From Acidobacteriota bacterium (GTDB taxonomy: Bacteria > Acidobacteriota > Terriglobia > Terriglobales > Acidobacteriaceae), in assembly GCA_013289795.1 (NCBI GenBank), contig JABCZH010000003.1, positions 186,001 to 250,000 on the forward strand: 64,000 nucleotides of DNA. Reading direction: 5' to 3'. Below the pieces are notes generated by a model. That model was not told where the DNA came from, made no database searches, and saw only the letters and a list, made by a program, of their open reading frames with translations. A program made the translations under genes and the position numbers. Below, piece by piece: positions 52,649 to 61,673 of the stretch (positions are counted from its first letter, which is position 1; each line of letters begins with the position of its first letter).

Positions 52649-53086
52649 TTGAAACCACTTGCTTTGGCCTTCATATTCGCGCTATTCAGTCCGGCTTTCT
52701 GTTTTGCTCAGGCTCCCGCACCCAGCCAGCCCTTCGTCGTCGAGTACTACTACAAAGCCAAGTGGGGACATGCCGACGAATTCCTGCGGCTCTTCAAGAA
52801 GAACCACTACCCGCTGCTCAAGAAAGAAGTCGAAATGGGCCGCATGCTCAAAGTCTGGGTGGACCAGCCCCGCTACCACACCACTGAAGACGGCCGCTGG
52901 GATTACCGTGTGACCATCGTCTTCAAGAACGCCACGGTCGCGAACGAACCCTTCGACGAGGACGCGCTCAAGAAACAACTATTTCCCGATCCGGCAACCT
53001 ACGCCCGCGAAGAACAACAACGCTTCGAAATCCTCGACGCGCATTGGGATCTGCCATTAAAGACCGTCGATCTCGAGGGGAAGTAG
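52649..53086 (+). CDS. Hypothetical secreted protein with TTG start
   Basis: One hundred and forty-five residues. The TTG at 52649 follows GGGGAGG by 5 nt and gives a good signal peptide (KPLALAFIFALFSPAFCFAQ), so it is chosen over the TTG nine codons earlier. The mature part is a single alpha/beta domain (FVVEYYYKAKWGHADEFLRL, WDYRVTIVFKNATVANEPF) reminiscent of the dimeric ferredoxin-like/ABM-type fold. No named family. Confidence 0.7.
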   Translation: MKPLALAFIFALFSPAFCFAQAPAPSQPFVVEYYYKAKWGHADEFLRLFKKNHYPLLKKEVEMGRMLKVWVDQPRYHTTEDGRWDYRVTIVFKNATVANEPFDEDALKKQLFPDPATYAREEQQRFEILDAHWDLPLKTVDLEGK

Positions 53087-53100
53087 CGCTGGTGTCCGGC

Positions 53101-53634
53101 TCAGATTCGGTACGAAGGCGGCCGGATACCCTTGTCCCGCAGGTAGATTTCAGCCTGGCCGCGATGATGTGCCACATGCACGTACATCGCGAGCAGGATT
53201 TCTCGTCCCAGAAGCCGGCCATCCGGAGAGTTGTGCGCCTTGTTGAGTTGTTCTTCTGTAAGGTTGGAGATCACGCCGGAGCAATAGTCGAAGGAGTCTC
53301 TCAGAAACTTGACAACGCCGTCTCGATCGCTTGGTGAGGGCAGCGCGGGAGGGTCGGCATCTTTCAGGCCGGCGCAGAACCGATAGTTCGTGGTCGCGAT
53401 ATGTGACATCAGGTCACCAAAATTCATGGACTCGGGATGAGGCCGGAAACCATACTGATCCGCCGGCATCGCCTGCGCGACTTCGACCGACAGCTTGCTG
53501 AGTGCCCCAAAGTGCTTCGAATACTCTCCGGCAGCACTCGCCGGGGCCGGTACGCCCACGGCGGCTACCGGCGAGAGTGACAACACACCTACCAAGGCCA
53601 ACAGAACAAAAGCGACATTCGGACGAGTTGTCAT
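53101..53634 (-). CDS. Exported DinB family protein
   Basis: A 177-residue DinB-like four-helix protein with a signal peptide (VAFVLLALVGVLSLSPVAAV). AGGAGG sits before ATG 53634. The three metal His positions appear as DLMSHIATTNY and VHVAHHRGQAEIYLR. DinB-fold proteins include thiol-dependent enzymes, but most exported ones are uncharacterised. Converges on the secreted-protein gene 14 bp away. Confidence 0.9.
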   Translation of the reverse strand: MTTRPNVAFVLLALVGVLSLSPVAAVGVPAPASAAGEYSKHFGALSKLSVEVAQAMPADQYGFRPHPESMNFGDLMSHIATTNYRFCAGLKDADPPALPSPSDRDGVVKFLRDSFDYCSGVISNLTEEQLNKAHNSPDGRLLGREILLAMYVHVAHHRGQAEIYLRDKGIRPPSYRI

Positions 53635-53779
53635 ACAACCTCCTGGCACACTTGGACGACTCATGGACCAATGCGGTTAGCGCCTCCGTCATTGTCACGT
53701 CGACACACCGTGCCTTTACGCGTATCGAGAGCGCTACGAGAGCAACTGTACTGTTGAGACATATGCAAAGTTCTGCATC

Positions 53780-53808
53780 TTGACTTCAGCATAGCGCCTG
53801 AATACAGT
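53780..53808 (+). promoter_or_regulatory. Candidate sigma-70 promoter for the Asp-box gene
   Basis: TTGACT (53780-53785), a 17-bp spacer and TACAGT (53803-53808) match the consensus well, 120 bp before ATG 53928. A small palindrome ATGCA-AAGTTC-TGCAT (53763-53778) lies directly upstream and could be an operator. Confidence 0.45.
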
Positions 53809-53927
53809 TGTGCGGTTGCAACGGAGTGTCCGGGGCGCCTCGCACGTTTCGATGATCCCTTCTTGCTGGCCCTCTGTCGCAAGTCGTTTCACCAGCAGCG
53901 GACGAGATCATTCAGGAGAAAAGGAAA

Positions 53928-55298
53928 ATGAAAGAAAATACCGCCCCCATGTGCCTACTGGCAATTGCGATTTCCGGCCTTGTTCTTGGTGCAGCCATCA
54001 TACCGGCAAGTGCGCAGAGCAATAACTTCAACACCGTTCCAATGCCACACGCGCTGGTTCCTCAAGTTTGGGATCTTCCCGGAACGATCGGGCCTAACAT
54101 CAACGTCACCGATGAGGCTGGTCCACAGAGCGAAACCAGCGTCGCTGTCGATCCCACCAATGCGAAGCACCTTCTGTATAGCGTCAACGACCTCAATGCT
54201 CCAACCGGCGCAGGCGCGGTGGTGTGGGAATCGACGGATGGAGGCGCAACCTTCACCAGCTTCAACCAGAATTCGAACGGATTCTGTTACGACACATGGC
54301 TCGGCTTCAACTCAAACGGCGATGCCTTTATGTCTTATCAGTGCGGGGATCAGAATATTGCGTATAAAAAGAAGGGCCAGACCGCCTGGACCTCGACTCT
54401 GCTTAGCAGTGCCGGCTCCTTTCCTGATCGTGACATGGTAACGGTTGACAACGCGCCAAACAGCCCTTTCAAGGGCAGCGTTTACATTGGCTACGATGAC
54501 AACGGCAACAATAACACGCCTTATGTCATGTACTCGCGCAATGGATTCAGCGGCTGGAACCGCAGCGCCGCGATTCCAGCACCCAATCCGACCATCGGTG
54601 TGAATGTAACGACCGGGCCGGACGGTTCCGTGTACGCCTGCTGGGAGGACTACGGTGCTCAGAAACTGTGGGTATCGAAATCGACGGATGGCGGGGCAAC
54701 CTTCGGTACCGCGATCCTGGTAACGAACTATCGTTTGAATACCACTAGCTTCTTCGTTTCCATTCCGCCTCAGGCTTCGCGCGGCATCCTTCCCATGCCC
54801 TTCTCGGCGACAGCCCTGAACGGCGCTCACGCTGGCCGCGTATTCATCAGCTACGTCGATCAGGATCCTGCCGGCAGCAACCTCAACACCTACATCCGTC
54901 ATTCCGACGATGGCGGTGCAACTTGGTCGACCGAAACCAAAGTCAACGATGACACCAACCACGCTTATCACTTCCACAATGCAATCGCGGTGTTGACCAC
55001 CGGGCTGCCCGGAGCTGTCGGGCTTTCCTACTACGACACCCGCCGCGATCCGACGAACATCAAGACCGACCGCTACTTCACCTACTCGACCGACGGAGGT
55101 GTTACTTGGGCCAAGAATCTCCGGATCACCACCGCCCAGTCGGACGAAACCGCTCCTGGAACTGACCAGGGCAACCAATACGGTGACTACCAGGGAATGT
55201 ATGCGGACCCGGCAATCGGGGTGCATCTTTCCTGGACCGATTCACGCAACCCCGGAGCGATCCACGAAGACATGTTTTCCGGCAGCGTTCACAAGTAG
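53928..55298 (+). CDS. Secreted Asp-box (sialidase-like propeller) protein
   Basis: A 456-residue exported protein with a signal peptide ([20 protein letters not shown]). It has at least four Asp-box turns (STDGGATF twice, [16 protein letters not shown]), so a six-bladed BNR/sialidase-type propeller is likely. Catalytic sialidase residues (RIP Arg, Tyr/Glu pair) are not clear, so enzyme activity is doubtful. AGGAG precedes the start. It stands alone. Confidence 0.82.
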   Translation: MKENTAPMCLLAIAISGLVLGAAIIPASAQSNNFNTVPMPHALVPQVWDLPGTIGPNINVTDEAGPQSETSVAVDPTNAKHLLYSVNDLNAPTGAGAVVWESTDGGATFTSFNQNSNGFCYDTWLGFNSNGDAFMSYQCGDQNIAYKKKGQTAWTSTLLSSAGSFPDRDMVTVDNAPNSPFKGSVYIGYDDNGNNNTPYVMYSRNGFSGWNRSAAIPAPNPTIGVNVTTGPDGSVYACWEDYGAQKLWVSKSTDGGATFGTAILVTNYRLNTTSFFVSIPPQASRGILPMPFSATALNGAHAGRVFISYVDQDPAGSNLNTYIRHSDDGGATWSTETKVNDDTNHAYHFHNAIAVLTTGLPGAVGLSYYDTRRDPTNIKTDRYFTYSTDGGVTWAKNLRITTAQSDETAPGTDQGNQYGDYQGMYADPAIGVHLSWTDSRNPGAIHEDMFSGSVHK

Positions 55299-55543
55299 AT
55301 TCCGCGCGATGTTCTATTAGGACGGATGCGGAGGGTTTCGCCATGGAATCCTCCGCGGTCCGAAACTTGAGAGTCTTGCATTGATGCATGCTTGGGCGAC
55401 AGGGCTCCCACTCAATCCCTCCACGCGCCCGTTGAACTCCGATCTTCCACCTTCCGCACCTCTTGGTTGCAATTCTCCTCGCAAGTACGAGAACATGACG
55501 GTTTGCCTTAATCCCAACATTCTCATAAGGACGTGGCCACCCC

Positions 55544-56905
55544 ATGGCGACTCAGCGGAAGCACGCGAAAATAGCAGACACGAAACCCGGCAGCAGCGAG
55601 ATCCAACCCGCCAAAGGCAAGCTCGGCGTCATGATCCCCGGCATGGGCGCGGTCGCAACCACCTTTGTTGCCGGCGTGGAAGCCGTGCGCCGAGGAATTG
55701 CCAAGCCCATCGGATCGCTCACCCAGATGGGCACCATTCGCCTCGGCAAGCGCACCGACGCCCGGTCGCCCAAGATCAAGGAGTTTGTCCCGCTCGCTGG
55801 CCTCGACGACCTGGTCTTCACCGGCTGGGACATCTTTGAAGACGACATGTATACCGCCGCCACCAAGGCAGGTGTGCTGGAGCGCGACTTGCTCGACAAA
55901 GTCAAACCGCTGCTCAGGTCGATCAAGCCGCAAAAAGCCGTCTTCGATCACAACTACGTCAAGAAGATCGACGGGCCCAACGTGAAGAAGGGCAAGAACA
56001 AGATGGACCTGGCAGAGCAGGTCCGCGCCGACATGCGCGCTTTCAAGAAAAGTTCCGGAGCCACGCGCCTCATCACCATCTGGTGTGGCTCGACAGAAAG
56101 TTACATCGAGCCCAGCGCCGCCCATCAATCGGTGAAGGCCTTCGAGAAAGCTCTGCTCAAGAACGACGCGAACATCGCGCCCTCGATGATCTACGCCTAC
56201 GCGTCTCTGATGGAAGGCGTGCCTTTCGCCAACGGTGCCCCGAACTTGACCGTCGACATTCCGGTGATGCATGAGCTCGCGCGCCAGAACGAAGCTCCAA
56301 TCTGCGGTAAAGACTTCAAGACCGGCCAGACCCTGATCAAGACCATCCTCGCCCCCGGATTCAAGGCCCGTATGATCGGCCTCAACGGCTGGTTCTCCAC
56401 CAACATTCTGGGCAATCGCGACGGAGAAGTGCTTGAAGATCCGGGGTCGTTCAAAACGAAAGAGGAGTCCAAACTTTCGGTGCTGGAGCACATCCTGCAA
56501 CCCGAACTCTATCCCGACCTGTACGGCAACTTCACCCACAAGGTGCGCATCAACTATTACCCGCCGCGTGGTGATAACAAAGAGGGTTGGGACAATATCG
56601 ATATCTTCGGATGGCTGGGCTATCCGATGCAAATCAAAGTCGACTTCCTCTGCCGCGATTCAATCCTCGCGGCACCCATCGTGCTCGATCTGGTGCTGTT
56701 CATGGATCTGGCGAAACGCAGCTCTGAGCTACGCGGCATCGGCATTCAGGAGTGGATCAGCTTCTATTTCAAGTCCCCGATGACCGCCCCCGGACTCTAT
56801 CCCGAGCACGATCTCTTCATCCAGTTGATGAAGCTGAAAAACACCCTCCGGCATCTGCGTGGCGAAGAGCTGATCACGCACCTGGGGCTGGAATATTACG
56901 ACTGA
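55544..56905 (+). CDS. ino1: Inositol-3-phosphate synthase
   Basis: A 453-residue NAD-dependent myo-inositol-1-phosphate synthase, turning glucose-6-phosphate into inositol-3-phosphate. The NAD segment is LGVMIPGMGAVATTFVAGVE, and IWCGSTESYIEP, CGKDFKTGQTLIKT and GFKARMIGLNGWFSTNILGN are family signatures. KTGQT holds the active-site lysines. Inositol could feed phosphatidylinositol or osmolyte synthesis; no such genes are in view. The 245 bp upstream hold no gene. Confidence 0.94.
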   Translation: MATQRKHAKIADTKPGSSEIQPAKGKLGVMIPGMGAVATTFVAGVEAVRRGIAKPIGSLTQMGTIRLGKRTDARSPKIKEFVPLAGLDDLVFTGWDIFEDDMYTAATKAGVLERDLLDKVKPLLRSIKPQKAVFDHNYVKKIDGPNVKKGKNKMDLAEQVRADMRAFKKSSGATRLITIWCGSTESYIEPSAAHQSVKAFEKALLKNDANIAPSMIYAYASLMEGVPFANGAPNLTVDIPVMHELARQNEAPICGKDFKTGQTLIKTILAPGFKARMIGLNGWFSTNILGNRDGEVLEDPGSFKTKEESKLSVLEHILQPELYPDLYGNFTHKVRINYYPPRGDNKEGWDNIDIFGWLGYPMQIKVDFLCRDSILAAPIVLDLVLFMDLAKRSSELRGIGIQEWISFYFKSPMTAPGLYPEHDLFIQLMKLKNTLRHLRGEELITHLGLEYYD

Positions 56906-56909
56906 CCCG

Positions 56910-58325
56910 CTATTGCACAGTGAAGTTCCCCCGACTCACCGTCGTGCCGCCTGGGTTGGTCACGCTGATTGGTCCGGTGGTCGCACCTTGAGGCACAATC
57001 GCCAAGAGGTTGCCGGCGTTGAGCACTTTGAACGCAGCGCTTACTCCGTTGAAGCTGACGGCAGTGGTGCCTACGAAATGATTTCCGTGAATCATGACGT
57101 GCTCGCCCACGTTGCCGCGCGATGGATTGAAGATTACCAATCCCGGCTTCGGCGCAGCCAGACTCGCATCCAGGGCAAAGACCACTCCGTTTGCCGTCTC
57201 TCCCTGCGGGACCGTACCACCGAGTTGCGTGACCCCGAAAAGCCTGCCATCGCTGCCCTGAACCACCGCCGCGTCCGGATACTGACCGTTGCTACCGTCG
57301 AAAGTGACGGTCTGCAATAGCGTGCCATTCAGTGAAAGGTTGACCACTTCGATGGTGTTCAAATCGTAGGCCACCATAACGCACCAGAGATTTCCGTCGG
57401 AGGCTGGCGTCAGGTACTGGATATAGTCACCGAACGTCAACGAGGGAAGCGGGATATCCTCAAAACCACTGCCGGAAAAGTTGCTGGCAAACAATGCCGT
57501 CTCAGCTTGATCTTCAAATCGGCTTAAACCACCGTACAGCCTGCCGTTTAAGGCTTCAACCGGCGCACTGGTTGCGAATTGACCATAGTGAAGAGTTTGC
57601 AGCGTGGTGAACTGGCCGGCAGGCGTGAGACGATAAAGAGTCGTCAAAATTTCCTCCCCGCCGAGGGTAGTGCCATAGAGGTTGCCGTCGGAGGCTAGGT
57701 TCATTCCCAATGTCATGGGACCTTCGACCGTGGCGTTGAGCGCGTGTAGGAGCGTGTAAGTACCGCTCGGAGTGACACGGAACAAGCTTCCGCCGTTCAC
57801 GTTCGTGCCAAATGTGCCACCGTACAGATTGGCGTCTGCGCCGAGTACAAGGGTCGTGGGTCCGAAGCCGTTATAGTCCACATTGTCATTTAGGACTCGA
57901 AATGTCCCCGTTTTACTGATCTTGAATACCAGCCCAGTGTCGGTCGACCCTCCTAGCAGAGTAGTGCCATACAGAAATCCGTCATTACCTTCGACCAAAC
58001 TGTTCGGGAGATTGCCGTTCGAGTACTTTCCATTCTGGTCAGCCTCAAACGTGTAAAGCAACGTGAATTGACCGGCTGCGGTGATCTTGAAAACTGTGCC
58101 CCCAGCTGACACGTTTCCGGCACCGCCCAGGAACGCTGTGCCGTAGAAATTGCCGTCGGCAGATTGAAGGAGGGAATTCGGATACTCCCCGTTCAGGCAG
58201 ACGTTGTTCGAATCGCAGGCGAAGGTGAACAGTTGACTGATGATGGGCGCAGACGGTTGCGCCTGTAGCCCAACCGCAAAGAACAAAACCAGGAATCCAG
58301 CAATCAGACTGAGGGTGCGTTTCAC
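56910..58325 (-). CDS. GloVer-repeat secreted protein with IPT/TIG domain
   Basis: A 471-residue exported protein with a signal peptide (MKRTLSLIAGFLVLFFAVGL). At least five repeats of the choice-of-anchor GloVer type follow (LLQSADGNFYGTAFLGG, LVEGNDGFLYGTTLLGGS, LASDGNLYGTTLGGE, VQGSDGRLFGVTQLGG), each likely a propeller blade. The C-terminal 80 residues are an IPT/TIG immunoglobulin-like domain (GLVIFNPSRGNVGEHVMIHG). The function is unknown; extracellular adhesion is a guess. Stops 5 bp from the ino1 stop. Confidence 0.88.
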   Translation of the reverse strand: MKRTLSLIAGFLVLFFAVGLQAQPSAPIISQLFTFACDSNNVCLNGEYPNSLLQSADGNFYGTAFLGGAGNVSAGGTVFKITAAGQFTLLYTFEADQNGKYSNGNLPNSLVEGNDGFLYGTTLLGGSTDTGLVFKISKTGTFRVLNDNVDYNGFGPTTLVLGADANLYGGTFGTNVNGGSLFRVTPSGTYTLLHALNATVEGPMTLGMNLASDGNLYGTTLGGEEILTTLYRLTPAGQFTTLQTLHYGQFATSAPVEALNGRLYGGLSRFEDQAETALFASNFSGSGFEDIPLPSLTFGDYIQYLTPASDGNLWCVMVAYDLNTIEVVNLSLNGTLLQTVTFDGSNGQYPDAAVVQGSDGRLFGVTQLGGTVPQGETANGVVFALDASLAAPKPGLVIFNPSRGNVGEHVMIHGNHFVGTTAVSFNGVSAAFKVLNAGNLLAIVPQGATTGPISVTNPGGTTVSRGNFTVQ

Positions 58326-58477
58326 AGTGCAGATCCTCCTTCGAGTAACGGTCCGTTTCTAGTGTGGTTGAGACCTACCGGAAGATAGATACTCCGTGTG
58401 AGGCGGCGTTATGTCAGCCGTTTGTCACGGGTTTGTAAAATGTTGGTTTCGGGGGAATTGGGAGCATCGACCGGCCA

Positions 58478-59770
58478 CTATGCCTGTCTCTTCTCTTTAC
58501 GGTACTCGTCGTACTTTTCCAGGAACCTGTCGATGTCTTTCTTCTCCAAATAATACGGCGTAGACAACCGCAGCTTCGACGGTTCTCCCCCACGGACGCG
58601 AATCTTGTGGTTTGTCCAAAGTGATTTTTCCAGATCCATTCTCTGTAACCCCGGCACATTCACGGTTGCGATCGCGCAACGCATGGCAGGATCGGGTGAA
58701 GTCCACGATTCCACACCGCGTTTCATCATCTCGGTCAGAATGTAGTCGCAAAGTTGCCGGTGCCGCCGCTCAATTTTATCTATGCCGATGTCGTTGGCCA
58801 GCTTGATGGAGGCGCGCAACCCCCACAACGCCGGCACGTTGGATGATCCAATGCGCTGGAATCGTTCGGCGCGAATCTTGAAGTCGTCCCAGCCTTCAGT
58901 CGCAATCGTATTCCACACCCGGTCGATCACTTCGTCCCGCACGAACAAGAAACCCGAACCCTTGGGCGCTTGCAGCCATTTATGCGGACTCGATGAATAC
59001 ATGTCACAACCCAGTTCGTGCAGATTAAAGCGCATCATGCCGGGCACGTGCGCGCCATCGACCGCCGACAGGATTCCCTTCGATCGCGCCAACGCACAAA
59101 GCTCCTTTGCTGGAAGGACCACGCCGGTATTGGTCGTGACATGACTGAAAAACATCACACGCGTTCTCGGAGTGATTGCGTCACTGAACAGATTCAAGAC
59201 CTGGCCTGCGCTCTTCACCGGCTTGGGCAGTGTGACTTTCCTGACGACAATACCGTAGCGCTTCGCCCGCAGATCCCACGGGTGCTCGCCGCCGGGATGC
59301 TCCTGGTCCGTAATCAGCACTTCATCGCCAGCCTTCAAGTCGACGCCATTGGCGATGTAGCTATTGGCCTCGGTGGCGTTGCGGAGCAGCGCGATCTCGT
59401 CGCGCGTGCATCCCACAAACGCCGCCAGGGGATCGCGAAACTCGTTCCATGCAGCGTAGCCCCAGATCGGATAGTCCTCGGGGTCGTGCTGGTCCAACTT
59501 CTCGGTCGTGTTGTAGCCGTCGAAAATGGCCCGCAGCACCGGGGCCGGACTCGAGCCGACAGTCCCATTGTTGAGATAAACTTCGTCCTCGGGGATAAGA
59601 AACTGCTTCCGCAACGCCGCCCAGTAAGCGTCTTCATTCGTGCCAAACGACGCCGCGTCGGGCAGGGACGCGGGCGCTTTCTCTAACTGCGCCAGCAAGC
59701 TGGGACGAACGGTAAAGGCGGCGGCAAGGCCAGTGGTGGTGGCAGTCAGGAAACGGCGGCGGTTGAGCAT
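58478..59770 (-). CDS. Tat-exported class V aminotransferase-fold protein
   Basis: A 430-residue PLP enzyme of the class V (isopenicillin-N epimerase/cysteine desulfurase-like) fold. The N-terminus is a twin-arginine signal (NRRRFLTATTTGLAAAF), so it folds with its cofactor before export. Family motifs: LNNGTVGSSPAPVLRA, TRDEIALLRNATEANSY, AVDGAHVPGM, and the PLP-binding Lys 264 in SSPHKWLQAPKGSG. Which amino compound it handles outside the cell is unknown. Divergent from the M48 gene. Confidence 0.9.
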   Translation of the reverse strand: MLNRRRFLTATTTGLAAAFTVRPSLLAQLEKAPASLPDAASFGTNEDAYWAALRKQFLIPEDEVYLNNGTVGSSPAPVLRAIFDGYNTTEKLDQHDPEDYPIWGYAAWNEFRDPLAAFVGCTRDEIALLRNATEANSYIANGVDLKAGDEVLITDQEHPGGEHPWDLRAKRYGIVVRKVTLPKPVKSAGQVLNLFSDAITPRTRVMFFSHVTTNTGVVLPAKELCALARSKGILSAVDGAHVPGMMRFNLHELGCDMYSSSPHKWLQAPKGSGFLFVRDEVIDRVWNTIATEGWDDFKIRAERFQRIGSSNVPALWGLRASIKLANDIGIDKIERRHRQLCDYILTEMMKRGVESWTSPDPAMRCAIATVNVPGLQRMDLEKSLWTNHKIRVRGGEPSKLRLSTPYYLEKKDIDRFLEKYDEYRKEKRQA

Positions 59771-59947
59771 GGCATTCTCCCGGGAAAGGAACGCGCCATG
59801 TTACGACCCGGAACCGAGAGATAGCAAGCCATGTCCCTCAAATTCAGGACTTTGATGGTAACCAGAGCGTAATGAGGCAGCTAGGCCCGGATAACCTTCC
59901 TGGCTCAGCTTGCGTCCTACTCCGTAGGGGGCATTGTCTCTGCGGCG

Positions 59948-59953
59948 TATAAT
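59948..59953 (+). promoter_or_regulatory. Possible -10 box of the M48 peptidase gene
   Basis: TATAAT 41 bp before ATG 59995, with no evident -35 hexamer. Position suits a short leader that contains the GGGGAG ribosome site. Confidence 0.4.
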
Positions 59954-59994
59954 TATGGCAACAGCCCGCCCAGTTGTTAAAAGGGGAGTCGGTT

Positions 59995-61176
59995 ATGAAG
60001 TTTTGCCTTTTGGTTATCAGCGCAAGCCTTCTGGGCGCTAGCGCGTCATTCGCTCAGACACAGGACGCCCAAACCCCGAGCACTACCGACCAGACCGTAT
60101 CCACCGGCGCACCGCAGAGCGGCAGCGGCCAGAGCACGAGCGGCCAAAGCACGCCGGATGCTCAAACTGGCACTGCGAGTAGCTCCGCCCAGACGCCCCC
60201 ACAGAAGCCTCCAGTAGCCGAGCCCGACCCCAGCAAGGTGAAACACGACGGCGGTAAGAACGACGTGGATGCCATCGGCAACCGTAAATCCGTTGGCGGC
60301 CGCGGCTTGGGCGACTGGTATTCCCTGGAAAGCGAGATTCGCATGGGCAAGCAGTACTCCATGATGGTCGAATCCAGCTCCAAGATGGTCACCGATCCCG
60401 TGGTCACTGAATACGTGAACCGCATCGGACAGAACCTGGTGCGCAACTCCGATGCTCAGGTTCCTTTCACCATCAAGGTCATCGACTCAGACGTAGTGAA
60501 CGCCATGGCCCTGCCCGGTGGCTTCTTTTACGTGAATAGCGGGCTGATTCTTGCCGCCGACGAAGAAGCCGAACTTGCCGGCGTCATGGCCCACGAGATC
60601 GCACACGTTTGTGCCCGCCATATCATGCGCCAAATGACGCGGGGGAACTGGGCTAATATCGGCACCATCCCCTTGATCTTCGTCGGTGGCGGTATCGGAT
60701 ACGCTGTTCGCTCAGCTGCTGGTATCGGCTTACCCTTGACCTTCGTGAGTTTCCAGCGCGGCTTTGAGGCCGAGGCTGATTATCTCGGGTTGCAGTATAT
60801 GTACAAGACGGGATACGATCCCCAGGCCTTTGTCGCGTTCTTTGAGAAGATTGAGGCGCTGGAGAAGAAGAAACCAGGCACCTTGGACAAAGCCTTCGCC
60901 ACGCATCCCCAGACCCCGGATCGCATTGAAGCCAGCCAGAAAGAGATTGCGACCATTCTGCCCGCCCGGCCGGAGTACACCGTGACTACGTCGGAATTTG
61001 ATGAAGTAAAGGCCCGTTTGGCAGCCATTGAGAACCGCCGCAAGATGGTCGATCACAAGGATGCGGGCAAGCCCAGTTTGCGTCGTGCTTCCAGCACCGA
61101 CAAGAACGGCAACGACAACAAGACCAGCGACGACGACCGTCCCACACTCAAACGGCGCGACGACAGCAGCAATTGA
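59995..61176 (+). CDS. M48 family metalloprotease, exported
   Basis: A 393-residue periplasmic M48 peptidase of the BepA/LoiP-like group. ATG 59995 has GGGGAG 6 nt upstream and a signal peptide (FCLLVISASLLGASASFA). A Gln/Ser/Thr-rich linker (about 20-75) comes before the protease domain with the zinc site HEIAH (200-204), then the third ligand in GFEAEADYLG. The C-terminus is charged and disordered. A strong terminator follows. Confidence 0.92.
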   Translation: MKFCLLVISASLLGASASFAQTQDAQTPSTTDQTVSTGAPQSGSGQSTSGQSTPDAQTGTASSSAQTPPQKPPVAEPDPSKVKHDGGKNDVDAIGNRKSVGGRGLGDWYSLESEIRMGKQYSMMVESSSKMVTDPVVTEYVNRIGQNLVRNSDAQVPFTIKVIDSDVVNAMALPGGFFYVNSGLILAADEEAELAGVMAHEIAHVCARHIMRQMTRGNWANIGTIPLIFVGGGIGYAVRSAAGIGLPLTFVSFQRGFEAEADYLGLQYMYKTGYDPQAFVAFFEKIEALEKKKPGTLDKAFATHPQTPDRIEASQKEIATILPARPEYTVTTSEFDEVKARLAAIENRRKMVDHKDAGKPSLRRASSTDKNGNDNKTSDDDRPTLKRRDDSSN

Positions 61177-61194
61177 TAGTGCCGGATCAAACAA

Positions 61195-61222
61195 AAAAGC
61201 CGCGACCCTCGTCGCGGCTTTT
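61195..61222. terminator. Bidirectional rho-independent terminator
   Basis: A perfect GCCGCGAC / GTCGCGGC stem with CCTC loop, flanked by A6 on the left and T4 on the right, so it can stop both the M48 gene (+) and the small gene at 61241 (-). Confidence 0.85.
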
Positions 61223-61240
61223 CGCTGCTGTCAAAACAAT

Positions 61241-61480
61241 TTATGCGGCGTGCTTCGTGGCCAGCGACTGGGCATACTGACGCTGGTCCGCCTGGGTTCC
61301 AATGACCTTCATGTCCTCCCAGTCATAGGGCAACTCTCTCCCGCAATCCAGACACACCACGTAGGTCCCGGTCAGGGAAGCCGCTCCTGATTTCCGGCGC
61401 GCTCCAGAACGAGTGCTGATAGGGAAGCTATAATTTCCGTGCCAACAGCCAAAAAAGGCGTCGAACAATCTGTCGACCAT
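61241..61480 (-). CDS. Conserved small protein with CxxC
   Basis: Seventy-nine residues from ATG 61480, preceded by GGGAGG; the frame opens 13 codons earlier without family features. The layout MVDRLFDAFFGCWHGNYSFP then GTYVVCLDCGRELPYDWEDM, with a CxxC, is one I associate with acidobacteria; function unknown, perhaps a redox or zinc knuckle. Read toward the shared terminator. Confidence 0.72.
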   Translation of the reverse strand: MVDRLFDAFFGCWHGNYSFPISTRSGARRKSGAASLTGTYVVCLDCGRELPYDWEDMKVIGTQADQRQYAQSLATKHAA

Positions 61481-61673
61481 CACTGCCTCCCACAGGGCCG
61501 GGACCCAACTCCTGAACACCGAACCTGCCCGCTACCACTATAGATTCAGTTCCGAAGCAAAAGGTTCGCAACTGCCGTAGTTGTAAACCCGGGACTGGGC
61601 CTGCGGTTGCGCGATGTTGGAAGGTACTGTGCAATCAGAGGATTGCGGAAGACTGGCGGGACGTAGTGCCTGG

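Noticed and set aside
54312-55226. Minus-strand frame of 304 codons opposite the Asp-box protein
   Set aside because: Val/Gly/Arg-rich antisense translation of repeats; no start context.
55523-56632. Long minus-strand frame (369 codons) opposite inositol-3-phosphate synthase
   Set aside because: It is the antisense shadow of a strongly conserved gene and has no domain or ribosome site.
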